Positions 1 to 11,824 of a stretch of 64,000 nt of DNA are shown in pieces. A program made the translations under genes and the position numbers. The DNA is from Marisa cornuarietis (taxonomy: Eukaryota; Mollusca; Gastropoda; Architaenioglossa; Ampullariidae): the NCBI GenBank assembly GCA_004794655.1, contig SMMW01000521.1, positions 2,692,501 through 2,756,500 on the forward strand, read 5' to 3'. How positions within the stretch are numbered: position 1 is the first letter of the stretch; every line of letters begins with the position of its first letter. The notes under the pieces are model-generated. The model was not told the DNA's origin, did no database searches, and saw only the letters and a list, made by a program, of their open reading frames with translations.

Positions 1-120
1 TTACTTAACGTGATAAAATGTATCATTTTTTCTATTGCTGTTAAAAACCCATAGATGCTTAAAAGATGGTCTGCTGTTTTGTTTTTGGTTTTTGTTTTGT
101 TTTTGTTTGTTGTTTTTTAG

Positions 121-251
121 GTCACCCTGTTCTCAGCAAATGTCGAGTTTATGCCAGCACCACTAGTGGGAACGTGTCTGGATCCTGTTTTGCAGACAAA
201 ATGTTTTCCTCTGACGGCCTGTATGCTTGTGATTGGAACGTGAAAAGTCCC
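121..251 (+). CDS. Gene 1 D2a exon
   Basis: 131 nt, exactly the length of the D2a exon of gene 2. The acceptor is a T-rich tract ending TTTTTTAG; the donor is GTATGT. It enters in phase 1 and ends in phase 0. The three cysteines and the C-x-W motif align with gene 2 D2a. Confidence 0.8.
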
Positions 252-2043
252 GTATGTGGCTTTAGCTGCAAGTTTAAGAGAATAAAACCGAAAAATCTAG
301 CGTTTTTTTTTTGTTTTGTTTTTTACTGAGTTGGGGTGAATATTTGTGTCATCTTGCTATATGTTACATAGGACCAGGTGATCTAAGCCTATTAATCGTG
401 CAGAGATATAACTATCACTTTCATAAATTATGTGCTTTGGAACAAATTTCTTCACGTCCGCTATCGTTAAAAACAGCACAAGTTTCTTTATATGTTTGAC
501 ATGTTTCTTAAAAATACTTTAAAAATCAAAATACCTCAAGGCGATTTCATGTTTAAATAATTGTGATTATTTCTTTTACGAAAACATTTTAATTTTGCAG
601 AAGGGGAAAGTAACGAAAAATAAAGCCGGCTGGTGGGGAAATACCCGGACATGTAAGGGAGACCACTGCTGGGGGACTTGCTCCTTTTCACACCCACAGC
701 CGCAGGAGAAGGGACTCTACACCTACACAATTATTGTTCTTGATTCTGAGAGAGCAGTATACTCACAGAACATTGCACTAGGTACTTTGTTTAAAAGTTC
801 CGATGTACACTTGCACAAGGTATACGTAATAGTAGACGCCCTTTGTGATCGAGCTCTTGAGATTGTTTCATTAAATATTTCATAAACATAGCATATAATT
901 ATAAGAATGTGGGTTAGAAAATGAAGTAAAGATAATCATGTTAATTGTATATTATCTTAATCTTTTTTGTTGTTGTTTAGACGGGAATCTAGCGGAGGAC
1001 GAACATACGTCTCAAGTTAAGAGAATCATTGGAGTTGTGGTACCTGTAACCATAGTTACTGCGGCCATGATTACTTTAATCGTGGTGATCACAGAGAAGA
1101 GAAACCAGATTCAAAGTATGTAAACTTTTCTCCTGATGGATTGCACATCGTTTTCTATAAAGTCTTTTTAAGGTGTTCTTGATGAACTTCTCTATATATT
1201 TAAAAAAAAGAAATATTCCGTTTTATTCATAATACTACGCACTGAGTTATATTTCTAAAATTAAGTTTAACTTTTAGATGTTTTCCTTTAAAAGTCAACT
1301 TCTTAAGTGTAAGACGACAGAAGTTTTTAACCCCTGATAATAAATATTTTTAGTTTTTCTTAGACCTGGGCTAGTCTAAAAACTTTATAAAATAGTATAA
1401 AAGTTATTACTTTTCGTTTTAGTCAACATGTAATCGTTTAATCTAAACCTCCAGTAATAGGTCAGTTATAAAGGACAAATAGAAAACATGGCATGTGAGC
1501 GTGTGTGTGGGAATGTATGTCTGTATGTGTTTGTATACGTATTGTGTGCCTGGGTCTGTATGTGTATGAGTGTTTGTATATGTGTGTGTTTTTCTGTGTC
1601 TCTTTGTGTATCAGTGTGACTGTGTGTTTGTACGTTAGTCTGTTTTTGTTCCCCATTCCCATACGACAGTGAAATTTTCTGTTTTTTAAAGTGAATGAAA
1701 GTGTCCAATTACGTTTAATCACAGCGATGCTTATTATTGTGCATGAAAATGTTCTGTTCATTTCCTAGACACTGAACAGTCCAGAAATCGCCAAGACCCT
1801 ACCGCGGTCTGCATCAAAGAAGACACAAGGAAACGTTTGAGGGGATACTTACAACAAAACGAAATGTTCTCTTGTGAAGATGACACCGACTGTTACGACG
1901 TGGTTTGTGATGCCATAGACAGTGGTTACGAGATTTGCGATGACAAAGATCATTACGATAAAGTACTCGATGACACGAACTCAAGCGAACATTTGTCACT
2001 GTCTTCAGAATATCAATCAGCAGACTTGAGGGTCAATGTTTGA
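121..2043 (+). CDS. Gene 1: Ig-like receptor, D2-TM-tyrosine tail (5' end outside window)
   Basis: Four exons join in frame: 121-251 (D2a), 601-781 (D2b), 981-1115 (TM) and 1769-2043 (tail, stop TGA). Donors are GTATGT, GTACTT and GTATGT; phases are 1-0, 0-1, 1-1 and 1-end, the same as in gene 2. D2a has the family pattern: a Cys after HPVLSK, then VSGSC, then an SD..YACDW motif. D2b has CSF followed by GLYTY. There is no Ig3; D2b splices straight to a TM exon (core GVVVPVTIVTAAMITLIVVI). The roughly 90-residue acidic tail has tyrosines in CYDVV, GYEIC, HYDKV and EYQS, two of them YxxV, spaced like a loose ITAM. It is probably a cell-surface receptor coupling to SH2 proteins. Family and layout are read from sequence; function is inferred. 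The signal peptide and any Ig1 lie before base 1. Confidence 0.82.
601..781 (+). CDS. Gene 1 D2b exon
   Basis: Acceptor TTTTGCAG, donor GTACTT, phase 0 to 1. It carries an extra CKGDHCWGTCSF cysteine cluster not present in the other D2b copies, then the shared EKGLYTY strand. Confidence 0.8.
981..1115 (+). CDS. Gene 1 TM exon
   Basis: Acceptor TTGTTGTTTAG, donor GTATGT, phase 1-1. It encodes a short acidic stalk (GNLAEDEHTSQVKR), about 21 hydrophobic residues, and a basic stop-transfer TEKRNQ. Confidence 0.82.
1769..2043 (+). CDS. Gene 1 cytoplasmic-tail exon
   Basis: Acceptor TTCATTTCCTAG, phase 1, ending at TGA 2041-2043. It is rich in Asp, Glu and Ser, with four tyrosines. The first three are 10 and 8 residues apart (YDVV, YEIC, YDKV), so phosphorylation could build closely spaced SH2 sites. 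The acidic context suits Src- or Syk-type kinases (inference). Confidence 0.8.
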
Positions 2044-2185
2044 CGAGGTGGGTTACCCGTAACGGATGTGAGAGAACTTGTGAGTTTCTCATTTAAACGA
2101 CAGTAACATCTCTTTTTGAATGTAACGTGTCTATGTCAACTAAACATTAAGATGAACAGAAGATGTAATGTCGGACCAAGCACAT

Positions 2186-2194
2186 TTTATTAAA
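2186..2194. promoter_or_regulatory. Overlapping bidirectional poly(A) hexamers
   Basis: TTTATTAAA reads ATTAAA on the plus strand, about 145 bp after the gene 1 stop, and AATAAA on the minus strand, about 55 bp after the gene 2 stop. The convergent genes are only 203 bp apart, so a shared cleavage region is plausible. Confidence 0.5.
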
Positions 2195-2246
2195 ACTTGT
2201 GAAATGCACCGGGTTGTACCGTCATAAGGGAGAGAAACACGCAACA

Positions 2247-2470
2247 TCACCAAGAAAGACTGTCCGATGTCCCTCTGGGAACTTCTTCCTCTCTCTGCAT
2301 CGCTTTCATTCCCTCCCTTCGACGTCTGATGGCAAGAATAGCTAGGTGGATGATGAAGACGAAGACAACAAAGGCTGCAACGGCAATGATAACTACCTCC
2401 GATGATAATTCTGATGGTATGGGAGGATCTGATTTGTAAGCAGATGCCATGACAGGACAGTCAGGAATCC
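2247..2470 (-). CDS. Gene 2 TM/tail exon
   Basis: Acceptor TTTGTAAGCAG, phase 1. Short Pro/Ser stalk ([14 protein letters not shown]), about 23 hydrophobic residues, then RRRREG and a 26-residue tail ending SDSLSW. No tyrosine after the membrane. Confidence 0.82.
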
Positions 2471-5400
2471 CTGCTTACAAAAACAGAAATGAAGAAGTAT
2501 TAACGACAAAACTCCTAGGATTGAATTTACATTTCTACAAATTTAAAATCATCCTCATATCCCATAATTCTATTCAGGAAGTTCTATGGAGTAATGACCT
2601 CGTGGGGCTATTGTTGGTGTTGGTAGCGTTGTTGGCTGCACTGTAGTGACCGTTGACTCGTGTGAGTCATCTGAAACAATACCCAAAATAGCCTTTTTTT
2701 AAAAATTGGAAAGCCTTGAAAAGTATATTCATTTAAAGGTGTCTCATAGTATTTACAACTTTGCAACTTTATAGTTTACAGGCACGGTTGTTATCATTAA
2801 TATAAAGTAGTTAAGAAAGGAAGCTGGAGTTTTAGGTGTCTATGAAAGCAAAGAAACAGCGTGTCATACATTCTACCAGAAGAGAGTACACAGCTGATGT
2901 GTAGATGCCACCACCCCAAGTCACATGACATGTAAACTGCGTTCCATTGTCTTCCCTCCGAACGCCGCCTATAACCAACAAGTCGCCATCTTGGCCCTCC
3001 CATTTCACGACAGCTGGTGGACTTCCCGGGTGTTCTATCCGGCATGCGCATGATACATTGCCTCCTTCTGGAATTTTCCATGAGCACGAAGTGGCTATGC
3101 TTCCAGGAGCAGCTGCGTGTAAAGATCAGTGTGCTTTAACAACAAGAAGTAGATCGTCATCCATGAGTTTGCTCTACAGCTGATGAGAGCTGTGCAAGGG
3201 TTTTATATGAAGCTATATAATGAGCTAAATAAATTTTCAAGATGGTTTTAACAGATTATTAACTATTTGCCCAAGAAGATAAGTAAGATTATGTAAACTT
3301 ATGTAAATAGTTTGATTGTAAAATTCATTATTTGCCGTTGAAACGATTAACATTTTTTTTGTAAAGCACTCTGCCCTAGTCTTTGATGTTGGAGTAAAGT
3401 AAAATTAACTTTATTACTATTATGATGATGATTATGATGGTTCTTATTATTAAATGACTATTTGTATTACTAGAAGTAGTAGTTTTAATGTTGTAGAAAG
3501 TTGTTATAGCAGATGTAGAAGCAATTGTATAAGGTTTTATAAAGAGCTGCATGAGAGGTATAAAGAATTGTAAGAAGTTGTATAAGGCGTGTATACAGAT
3601 AAAATATGATATATATGATATATATGATATATGCTACATATGGTTCTTTAAGAGGCTCTTTAATAGCAGTCGTTAATGTAATTTATTAGAAATTGTATAT
3701 AGAGCTTTAGGGAGTTTAAATTTCTTAGCGAAACATTGTGTTATCTATGTGTTAATATTCGTTATTTTGAAGAAACCGTTGCCTGTTGTGCACTTACCTA
3801 TTTTGACATCTTGAGAAAAGCTGTTCGTAGATGTAGGTGAGACAGAAACTTTGTATGTGTACAGTCCCTCCTGGTGTGGCAAGGGTTGTGTAAATGAACA
3901 CACCTGGTGAGTGATTCCGTCCTCAAACGAACCAAATACACTCTGCACGAAACGAAATTTATTCTAATATCTTTAATCTTAAGAAGAAAGGAAATGTGTA
4001 TGTCCTTCAAATTCCATAATTATCATCACGGAACTATATTGTTGTTGATGTTTGTTTCTGAGACCCGCCTCGTTATAAGCTCTTATCATTATCGATGACA
4101 GCGATGCTGCTAGTACTGCTAGTGCTGCCATTAAAAACTACTACCAATAATAAAAATACATTGTCTGGTCCCGTCCATTGGCATGTGTAGCTGTTGTCTG
4201 AGGCAAATGCTCCCTGGACCTGGCAAACGCCTGAAACAGTCCAGTGCTCTGTGTCCGTTGTTATCTTGCACTGGTTGAGGACAGAGTGATCTGAAACAAA
4301 CTTATCTTTCAGACTGGCTCAAAACTATTAGAGGCCTGCTTTTTAGTTTCTTGTTGTCACTCTTTAACCATCAGAAAAGCCTTTTAGAATTATCACAAAT
4401 TACAAATACATTAGACTGCTTTTCTTCATTAAAATTTGACTTCAACCCATGCAATAATGAATATGGTTCTTTAAGAAAGAACAGAGAGACAGTGATAGAG
4501 AGAGAGAGAGTGTGTGTGTGTGTGTGTTACTACTTTCGTGTTTGAATTTTTTTCTTAAATTTTGTTGTTTTGCTTCTGTTTTCCTTTCCCGTTTTTCTTA
4601 TGTAAGATTCACTTTATCTTGACTACAACAACTTTTGACTACATGCTATTTTGTAATTGACTCTTGCTAAACAGTATTCTCCATGAAAATCTTTTCAGAA
4701 GCATTTCATTATCAATATTTCTCTTTACAAGGATCTAGGAACTTTTAACCAAAAGCTTTTAACTGCGTATTTGTCTCATCATTCACCTTCCATCAGCAGG
4801 TTTTATTTCGACATTAAGCCGTCTATTTGCTCTTATTTTATGTCTTCCTTCGTCAAATTGCAAATCGAACACAAACATCGGGCATTTTTCTGCATTTCCA
4901 GATTTATGATACCCTACTTAGCTGATGTTAGTCCCACTCTGAATCCCAAGTGACTGAGTGAATTATTCGTGGATATTCAATAAATGGTGGGCAATCGAAA
5001 ATCAGATATCGTGTGCAGTCAGCCTTGCCTTGGTAAACAAGCTGTGATTGGCTGTTACATTAACTTCCCCGCTGCCTTTTTCTTCATTTTGCTGAGGGAA
5101 AATAGTCTTGTTTATGTTTACTTTGCCATCGTTGTGGGGTTGACTTGTGATAGTGTCAGATTTTCGTAAAACTAAAAGACTGACAAAATGAAATTAGGTA
5201 AAATCCGTGAGTAAAAAACAATAAGCTTAGGTAAAGAAAAAAAGACTGCAAATACGTTGAGAAATGAGAAATAATACAGCAAGCAAAATAAATAATCTCA
5301 AAGTATTCCAAAAAAGAACACCGACACGATAGCACAATAATTTAGGAACGGAGTTTTGCACAGCAGCAATTTAAGCTGTTCTTTTCCCCTTCCAACACTT

Positions 5401-6276
5401 TCCGACAACATTACAGGTCACGCGACTAAACACCAAGCTGAACATAAAAAAATAAAACAGAACACGATGAAAACAAAAGTTTCAAAGACTAAACATATTA
5501 ATAAAAGTCGCCGCTATGAGTTAAATTCAGAAATACACAAATAACAAAAACCAAAGATACCAGAAAGCTAAAACTAATTTAAGAAATAGTGACTTTAATG
5601 GTTTGAAAGCAGAAACGACAGGAATAATAAAATATTTCAATAGAATAAAGCATTAGTAAATTATCAAAAATGTAAGAGAGAAAATTTCAAGACATCACAT
5701 ACGCTTGATGACTAGCTTGCATTTGGCTGAAGACGTGCTGCCCATCTGCTGACACGTGACCTCCAGGCCGCCGTTACCCCGGTAGTTGCGCAGTATGATC
5801 AGGCGGCTGTCGCTGCTGTAGGGGGCTCGACTGAGGCTGTAGTCCTGGTACAGGTAGACAGGGTAACAGGTGCCGTCTGCCTTACACTCACCGATGGCTT
5901 CACCAACAGCGCCGCGCCGCCACACCACGTCGGAGGGGTTAGCGATGTCGCTGCACGTGACAACTGTGCCATCATCCTCGTACACTTCAACGTTGCCGTT
6001 GACGCAGTTGCGGATGGTAAGGGCTGCTGTAGCAGAAATATTGCAAGAATGGCACACTGCTTCGTGAGATCACCTCTTTTCTGTGCACAGATTCGTTTTA
6101 ATGATGCCCGCTTTCTCTTAAATATTTAAAGAATTATTTTTAAACTGAGACATAAACTCAAAAACTGAGCTCAAGCTTAAACTCTAACTATAAATTCTTT
6201 ACAAATCACGTGCACACACGTGTGCGCGCGCACACACACACACACATACACGCACACACACACGCACGTACACACA

Positions 6277-6309
<33 letters not shown>

Positions 6310-7528
6310 GTACACACACACACGCACACACACTTGTAGAACACAACGAACTCTTTTTCAGCCTTAGTTTTTTAATTCTCAGAGTTAACTTTTCCTTTTT
6401 TGATAAACTCAAAGTATTGAGGTTTATTGCTAATCTTGTGCTTGCGGTATTTTGTTTCCTGTTCCGTGTATATGTGCCTGCTCTCCCACGATCGAAACTG
6501 AAAACGGGCTATGACTAAGACCTCACAGTCTCGCGATGTAGCCCTATAAGAAGGAAGTACCTGGGCGTCATTATCTCAAGCAAACAAGAACCTAAAGCTC
6601 GCTTGTTTGAACACACCTGGGGTACTACATTGACAACGCGATTTAAAACACCTTATCTGATGTAAAACAGCTGAGAAATTTCAGATCGAATAGAATTTCA
6701 GTTATAGCTTCCAACCAAGAGAGTAATTTCTTTAATATTTCAGATATACATCTCTACATCCGATTTTTACACCCTTTCGTTTTATTGAAAATCAGGCAAA
6801 TATTTAGAGAGCACAAACGTTTAACCGAATTAAGTATTAAGTATTAGTACATTTATTACCTAAGCAAGACCATGTAAAGGACACGTGACCTGACAGTTTT
6901 TTTGGCTTTAACAACGTCAGTATGGTATCTATTATAACTGGCAGGAATATTTGGGAGATAAGTTTATCTAGCAATTTTCAGCATTTTCAGGATTGAATTC
7001 ACTAGAAAAGAACTTTAGAACAAGTAACAATTGGACAAAAACATGTCAGGGAAAGATTTACTGAATTTCTTACTATTTTTGTTTGTTTTTCTGCAAAACT
7101 ACGACTAAAAAAAAGCATTTTATTCATCAGATAAGTAGATCTTTAGATCTAAAGAACCCCTAATATCATTGTTTAAGGGAGACATTTTATTTAAGGAATT
7201 ATGTAAAGCTTGAGATAGTTTAGACCTGTTGTAATTTACAGTAATAATGAAAAAGAAATAAAGACTCCTCTCATTGCCGATGTTTTTGACTTTTTTGCAT
7301 AATTCAACTCAGGACTAGCCGTTATTGTACAACACTAAATAACTATTTTCTCAGCGTAATGTTACACAGATCCTCTAACAGCGAGTTTAATGTTCACAAA
7401 ATGTACTGAAATGTACTCCAGTTGTGACTATTATCAAGAGCAAATAAAGCTGGATTAAAGCTCTTACCAGCAGATCTGCATAAGACGAGAAACACGATAA
7501 GAAGATGAACGGTCATAGAGTGGTTCAT
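2247..7528 (-). CDS. Gene 2: complete Ig1-D2-Ig3-TM receptor, short tail (375 aa)
   Basis: Six exons: 7528-7468, 6026-5703, 4290-4160, 3942-3798, 3112-2870 and 2470-2247. They total 1128 nt with no internal stop, and all junction phases agree (1,1,0,1,1). Domains: signal peptide 1-20; six-Cys Ig1 about 22-128; D2 about 130-220, split by the phase-0 intron; canonical Ig3 about 222-301; TM about 327-349; tail RRRREG to SDSLSW-stop. This is a type I surface protein. The tail has no tyrosine, so it cannot signal by ITIM or ITAM itself; it may be a ligand, a decoy, or a partner of an adaptor. It converges with gene 1 and shares the D2 pattern most clearly with it (CSF...QEGLYTY). Exon structure is read from splice sites; transcription is not shown. 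No viral or transposon similarity was seen. Confidence 0.85.
2870..3112 (-). CDS. Gene 2 Ig3 exon
   Basis: The most conventional Ig domain in the window: EGGNVSCAC (B strand), VVKWEG (core Trp), [14 protein letters not shown] (E-F turn and F-strand Cys), YSLLVE (G strand). Phase 1-1 with donor GTATGA at 2869; this donor was chosen because it gives the phase needed by the TM exon. An earlier GTAGAA would end in phase 0. Confidence 0.78.
3798..3942 (-). CDS. Gene 2 D2b exon
   Basis: Acceptor TTCGTGCAG, donor GTAAGT, phase 0 to 1, 145 nt. It contains [19 protein letters not shown], the clearest version of the D2b signature. Confidence 0.83.
4160..4290 (-). CDS. Gene 2 D2a exon
   Basis: Acceptor GTTTGTTTCAG, donor GTATTT, phase 1 to 0, 131 nt. 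It reads HSVLNQC, then VSGVC, then SDNSYTCQW; the positions match gene 1 HPVLSKC, VSGSC and YACDW. Confidence 0.83.
5703..6026 (-). CDS. Gene 2 Ig1 exon (324 nt)
   Basis: Acceptor TTCTGCTACAG, donor GTATGT, phase 1-1. B-strand Cys (VVTC), core Trp (VVWRR) and F-strand Cys (LEVTC) are present. There are two extra pairs: an N-terminal Cys (RNC) with a C-terminal Cys (AKCKL), and CKADGTC in the middle. The exon is more GC-rich than its surroundings. The same six-Cys pattern occurs in genes 4, 5 and 6. Confidence 0.85.
6208..6335. repeat. CA repeat with CG-alternating core
   Basis: CA-rich microsatellite in gene 2 intron 1, with an alternating CGCGCGCGCGCGCG stretch near 6293-6308. Alternating purine-pyrimidine DNA of this kind can adopt Z-DNA. 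Confidence 0.85.
7468..7528 (-). CDS. Gene 2 signal-peptide exon
   Basis: The ATG at 7528 opens [20 protein letters not shown] and ends in phase 1 at donor GTAAGA. Its 61 coding nt equal the signal exon of gene 4. There is an n region, a hydrophobic core and a small residue at the expected cleavage site. Confidence 0.82.
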
Positions 7529-9572
7529 GGCTATCGATGATCGTTGAGTCACATTTTTACAACAGCCATCTGCACTTTTGCAACATCGTCATCCCCCGAA
7601 CGTTGAACCCCGTGGACTGGTCCCTGGACGTTTTGCTGCTGTGTTCCGTTATTATTGATTGTTTTTGTTCTAGGGATGGGAGTTGTTTGTGTGTGTGTGG
7701 GGGGGGGAGTGCTGCAACAATGGTGAGTTAAGAGTCGGTGGAGATGACTTAATACCCTGTTGCATTTACCATGTCGAGCATTAACACCAGTGCTGAAAAG
7801 CCTGCACACACAGAGGCTAAAAACAAGAGAAGCAAATCTTTTGTTTTAGTCATGAACGTTTTTTATTTAACACGCTTTTGAAGTTCTTAGTAGTTTACCC
7901 CAAACTATTAACTGTGAAAGGAAAAAGGACAAAAGATATAAATACAAACAGGTAAAAGAAATGTTAATGAAAGAGATACGTGTAGGATAACCAAGAAAGG
8001 GACAAAAGAAAGACAATTGAGTGCAAAATAAGACTAATAAATAAGAATGTATACTAAGGAGAAGTGCAATGTTTCGGGTTCCTACCGAAGTTAAATTGAA
8101 TAAGCTGGCCGTTTTGTTGTGAAGAAATAAAATGTGACCTAAAATTAAAGTTGAATATTTATTTGTAATTTTTTAAGAATTTTATTTTTATTTTTTTAAT
8201 TTATACATTTATTTCATTTATTTACTTTTATAAAACTTTCTCTCATGGACTCGTTTCATGCTCATAGAGCCTCATAATCTGTTTAAAGCACTCGCCCACT
8301 ACATATAATAACAGCAATAACTAGCTAGCTGGAATAGAACTGATCTTTGTTTGCTTCTTGTTCCACTAACCTGATCAAATCACTCAGCCAGTCGGGCAGT
8401 CGATATCTGCTTTGTTTCGGCCATCGATTCCTTTGCTCCCTCGACTGAGCGACAAGGGACATAACTGAGTGTGTGTCTAGTCGTTTTGTTGTGGGTTTAT
8501 CGTTCCTGATAAAAGCTGACTCACGCGGGACTTCCTTTCCATTAAGTTGGCCCTGCGGTGTATAACAACCTACTTTTTGTTGCCCGACAGTCATAAACTT
8601 CAGGCCGCTTCAAAGCGTCTTAAGAAACCAACTTTTTTCCAATCTGTAGACCATAAGATCTGTAAAGCTTTGACAGGGACAAATGTCAACGGGGTGGACG
8701 TTTGAAGATTTTTTGGCTCGGTTTATCGGTTGCACTGGAGTGAAGGGTGTTTGGTATAATTAGTTTGCTCATGTGTATGTTGTTGAGAGGCGTTGAATGG
8801 GTGTGTGTTTGTAGAACTTTATTCGATTAGGATTTTATTTTGTTGTTGGTAAACGACACAAGCTCTCCTGCAATGGGGGAGAACGTGCTGAACAAATCAT
8901 CTTAGTTCCCTGATTGATCTTTGTGTTTTCTATGTTTGTCTTTTATCATTTGTCTGTATATTTCTTTTACCTTCCTTCCTTCGTTTTCTGCCTATGTATC
9001 CTACTTGTCTAAACGACGACGACGATGATGATGATGATGATGATAATGATGAGGAGGAGGAGGAGGAGGAGGAGTAGGAGGAGTAGGAGGAGTAGGAGGA
9101 GGAGAAAAAGGATTATTTTGCCGTCTTTTATATTGTACCTATTTTTCATCTTTATTCTTAAGCATGATGACTCATTTCATAGCTACAAATATCTAAAGAA
9201 ACAACACCCTTTCTTTCCAGAAAGACACATCTTTAAAAGCACCATGAACATAAAAAGGTAAAAAGATGTAGATACAATATTACTCTTTTGAACTCTTTCC
9301 GGGCACAATGATGTTTGGTAACATCTGTCACGATAATAAAGGAGGGTTACTACTCCAGATGTTTACAAAACTATTTTGTACCGGTTGCTAAGTCCATTTA
9401 AAAAAAAACAATAGCTTCTGGCTAGACCTTTACATGAACAGGTAAGGCAGATTTTAATTTTTTTTTCAATTTATTCTAGAAGAGACTGGCAAAATAAACA
9501 CTGACACATTTCTGGGTAAATGCCATCCCATGGTTAATATATTCTTTTCTTTAAAACAAACTTGTACTAGAG
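7529..9572. other. Non-coding stretch upstream of gene 2
   Basis: The 5' flank of gene 2, which must contain its promoter. I saw no convincing exon. There is a trinucleotide tract (GAT)n/(GAG)n at about 9018-9110. Confidence 0.5.
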
Positions 9573-9817
9573 CTTGTGTAAGCAACAACGGCCATAAATT
9601 GCTTAGGCTGAGCTGTCAACTCAGAAAGAAATGGTCTGAAGAAATTTACATAGAGAAGTAAGCAGTCTGGGAGTTTGCGGTTGTAAGACTTTTTAAGTCC
9701 GTACGAACCTGGTAGACGGGTATTGACAGGTAGGAGAGGGTAGTGTACAGAATATCGCACCTGAGGGCGATCAGCTCGTGTCGTCTTGCGGAGAGAAGTA
9801 TTTTCATATACTGATAG
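9573..9817 (+). pseudogene. Decayed Ig1 exon relic
   Basis: It starts after an AG at 9571-9572 and opens like an Ig1 exon: CVSNNGHKLLRLSCQLRKKW (N-terminal Cys, B-strand Cys, core Trp), then meets a stop. Near the end a different frame reads APEGDQLVSSCGEKYFHILI and stops in phase 1 at an intact donor GTAAGG (9818). At 245 nt it is about 80 nt shorter than the 324-nt functional exons and is frameshifted. Best read as a dead plus-strand paralogue, perhaps part of the lost ectodomain of gene 3. Recognition is by eye. Confidence 0.5.
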
Positions 9818-10097
9818 GTAAGGAATCCTTTTGCACTTATGTTTTAAACATACACATATTCCGTAAATTTTGTCACTCCTTATTGTTGCTTATTTATTTC
9901 AATACATTCTTTTGTTTTTTCTTATTTCGCAGACTTTTATATTAGTTGCATAATGCTTGATGTTGAGTGACATATTTTAGAATTATTTTGTCGACAAGTT
10001 TCGGTTAATGTCCTTTATTTAGTCTGATCAGGTATTGCCGGTACACTGGTAGTGAACTATGCAAGTCCTGTAGTACGATAACACAAATTGATACAAA

Positions 10098-10441
10098 TTA
10101 CATAACAGTAAAGGTATAGGGGAAAACTTTGTTTGATTTATTGCATAGATCCAGTGGCTTGACACTTAAAGGTTGAGCAACATTAGTGTAACGCGTGCCC
10201 CAGCTCGGATGCAAAAGATTGGCTGGGTTGTTTTCAATGTTTCCTGTCCCACCCTGTGGACATTTAGTCCTACACATGATGCACGATAAACAACCCCTGG
10301 CCCCTAGTTTTGTGCCAAACCAAGTGATAAACGCGTCGAGTGGAGTTGTGACGGAAGACACAGACATGGCATCAACTACCGGGACACTAACAGAAAATAG
10401 AATTAGTTGCCATCGAGTTTTCTTGTTTTCGTCCTGGTAAA
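10098..10441 (-). CDS. Unrecognised Cys-containing reading frame
   Basis: A minus-strand frame is open from an AG (CTTTACCAG) at about 10436 down to TAA at 10098. It has a hydrophobic stretch (WQLILFSVSVPVVDAMS) that could be a secretion signal, then CLSCIMCRTKCPQGGTGN and an Asn-rich C-terminal half. A minus-strand AATAAA (TTTATT at 10014-10019) lies about 80 bp beyond the stop. The first in-frame ATG is after the hydrophobic stretch, so a complete gene needs an upstream exon. I do not recognise the family, and it could be fortuitous. Confidence 0.3.
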
Positions 10442-11597
10442 GATGAACAATGGGCCTACATCTGTAGAAAGTGCATTTCTTATCAGATATTAACCCGTTT
10501 TATACTTTACGGTGTTTCACTCAAGGCGACTTCTGAACCAAGGACCTGAGGATTCTAAGAGTATTTGTTGACAAGAAGTATTGTCACTGCTTCACTACTA
10601 GAAAGACTACACAACTGTTTCACCTATCTATTCTTGGGCTTGACATGTAAACAAGTCACAGATGGGTTACTGGTTGGGCATTCTTATGTCTTAGTTAACG
10701 ATTGATGGAAATGTGAACATTAGCCAGAGCTATACTACATAAGGCCGATGAGTTACTCGAGAAAGAATGTAATGGTGTCAGAGAAAAACTATTTGTAATT
10801 TTGTAGCAGAAATGTTTCCTAACTATCCTATTTATCTTAAACTCGAGATTAAAAGTTGTAAAAAGTCTTCAGCTTATCAAATATACAGAAGATTTTTTGT
10901 TTTTATCATTTAAGATATATAATCATCATATATAAAATACAGATATAATCCAGAGATATAATTCATATATATATATATATTTCGAAATAATATTTTTTTA
11001 ACATTTTTCTACATTTTTGAAATATCTTAATGTTTCTTTAACACTTTTTCTTTTATCACAGAGACATGGTAAACGTTCTCTAACATTCAACCTTCAAGAA
11101 CCTAGCGACCTGGAATTGTTCCAAGTCTGCACCTGACAGAGACGATAAGGCTTTACAAATGGGTGATTGTGATTAAAGTGTTTCCGAGTGCATTCGCAAA
11201 AGTTATTTGTATAGCATATGTCATCTTAAGAACCACTGGGCAGGTGAAAGGGAGAAGAAGGGGACATTTCTAGCTTTTCTCCTTGGCTGTGGAACTTGTT
11301 TACTTTGAAGATCATTCTAAAGCACTTACGACAGCGCCATTTTCCAGGCTGGTATTCAAAGGAAACGATAATTTTTGTGATGCATGTTTGCTTGGATAAA
11401 AAATTATAGTTACAATGGTTAAAAGACATTATGCTAGCTGAATTTTCTAAAAAAAAAAATTTTTTATATATTAAGAAAGATTTTACTTTAACAGTGCAAA
11501 TTGATAGTGAGCACCTAACTGAAAAGATTAATGAAAATGTTACTAATAATTTCAGGCGTACATACATACTTATTACTGATATATTTGTATGTATGTG

Positions 11598-11602
<5 letters not shown>

Positions 11603-11653
<51 letters not shown>
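11603..11653. repeat. (TG)n microsatellite
   Basis: About 25 TG units, beside the possible D2b relic. Confidence 0.95.
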
Positions 11654-11654
<1 letters not shown>

Positions 11655-11695
11655 CTATGCTAACATTTTTGAGTCTGTTTGTATTTCAAAGCAGT

Positions 11696-11824
11696 CTCCA
11701 AGATCAACTTTGAAAAAAGGTCGCCGACTTTACGATAACCTGTCTTTTGTTGCGATTGCCCAGCTGGCATACAGAATAACTTTAGATCCTTTTGACAGCG
11801 TTAGACTGACGAGCACAACTGTCT
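11696..11824 (+). pseudogene. Possible D2b-like relic
   Basis: After GTATTTCAAAG the phase-0 frame contains LSFVAIAQLAYRITLDPFDS, which resembles gene 4 D2b (CYVSHAQ...YTYNINIDPGLW) but lacks the Cys and the G.Y.Y motif. Weak, decayed similarity seen by eye only. Confidence 0.25.

Noticed and set aside
8325..8594. 89-codon minus-strand frame with an ATG
   Set aside because: No family resemblance, splice partner or poly(A) context; likely chance.
11226..11567. Minus-strand frame with FEYQPGKWRC before a GTAAGT
   Set aside because: The Ig-like fragment is too short (about 50 nt exon) and no neighbouring exon fits; not enough to call.
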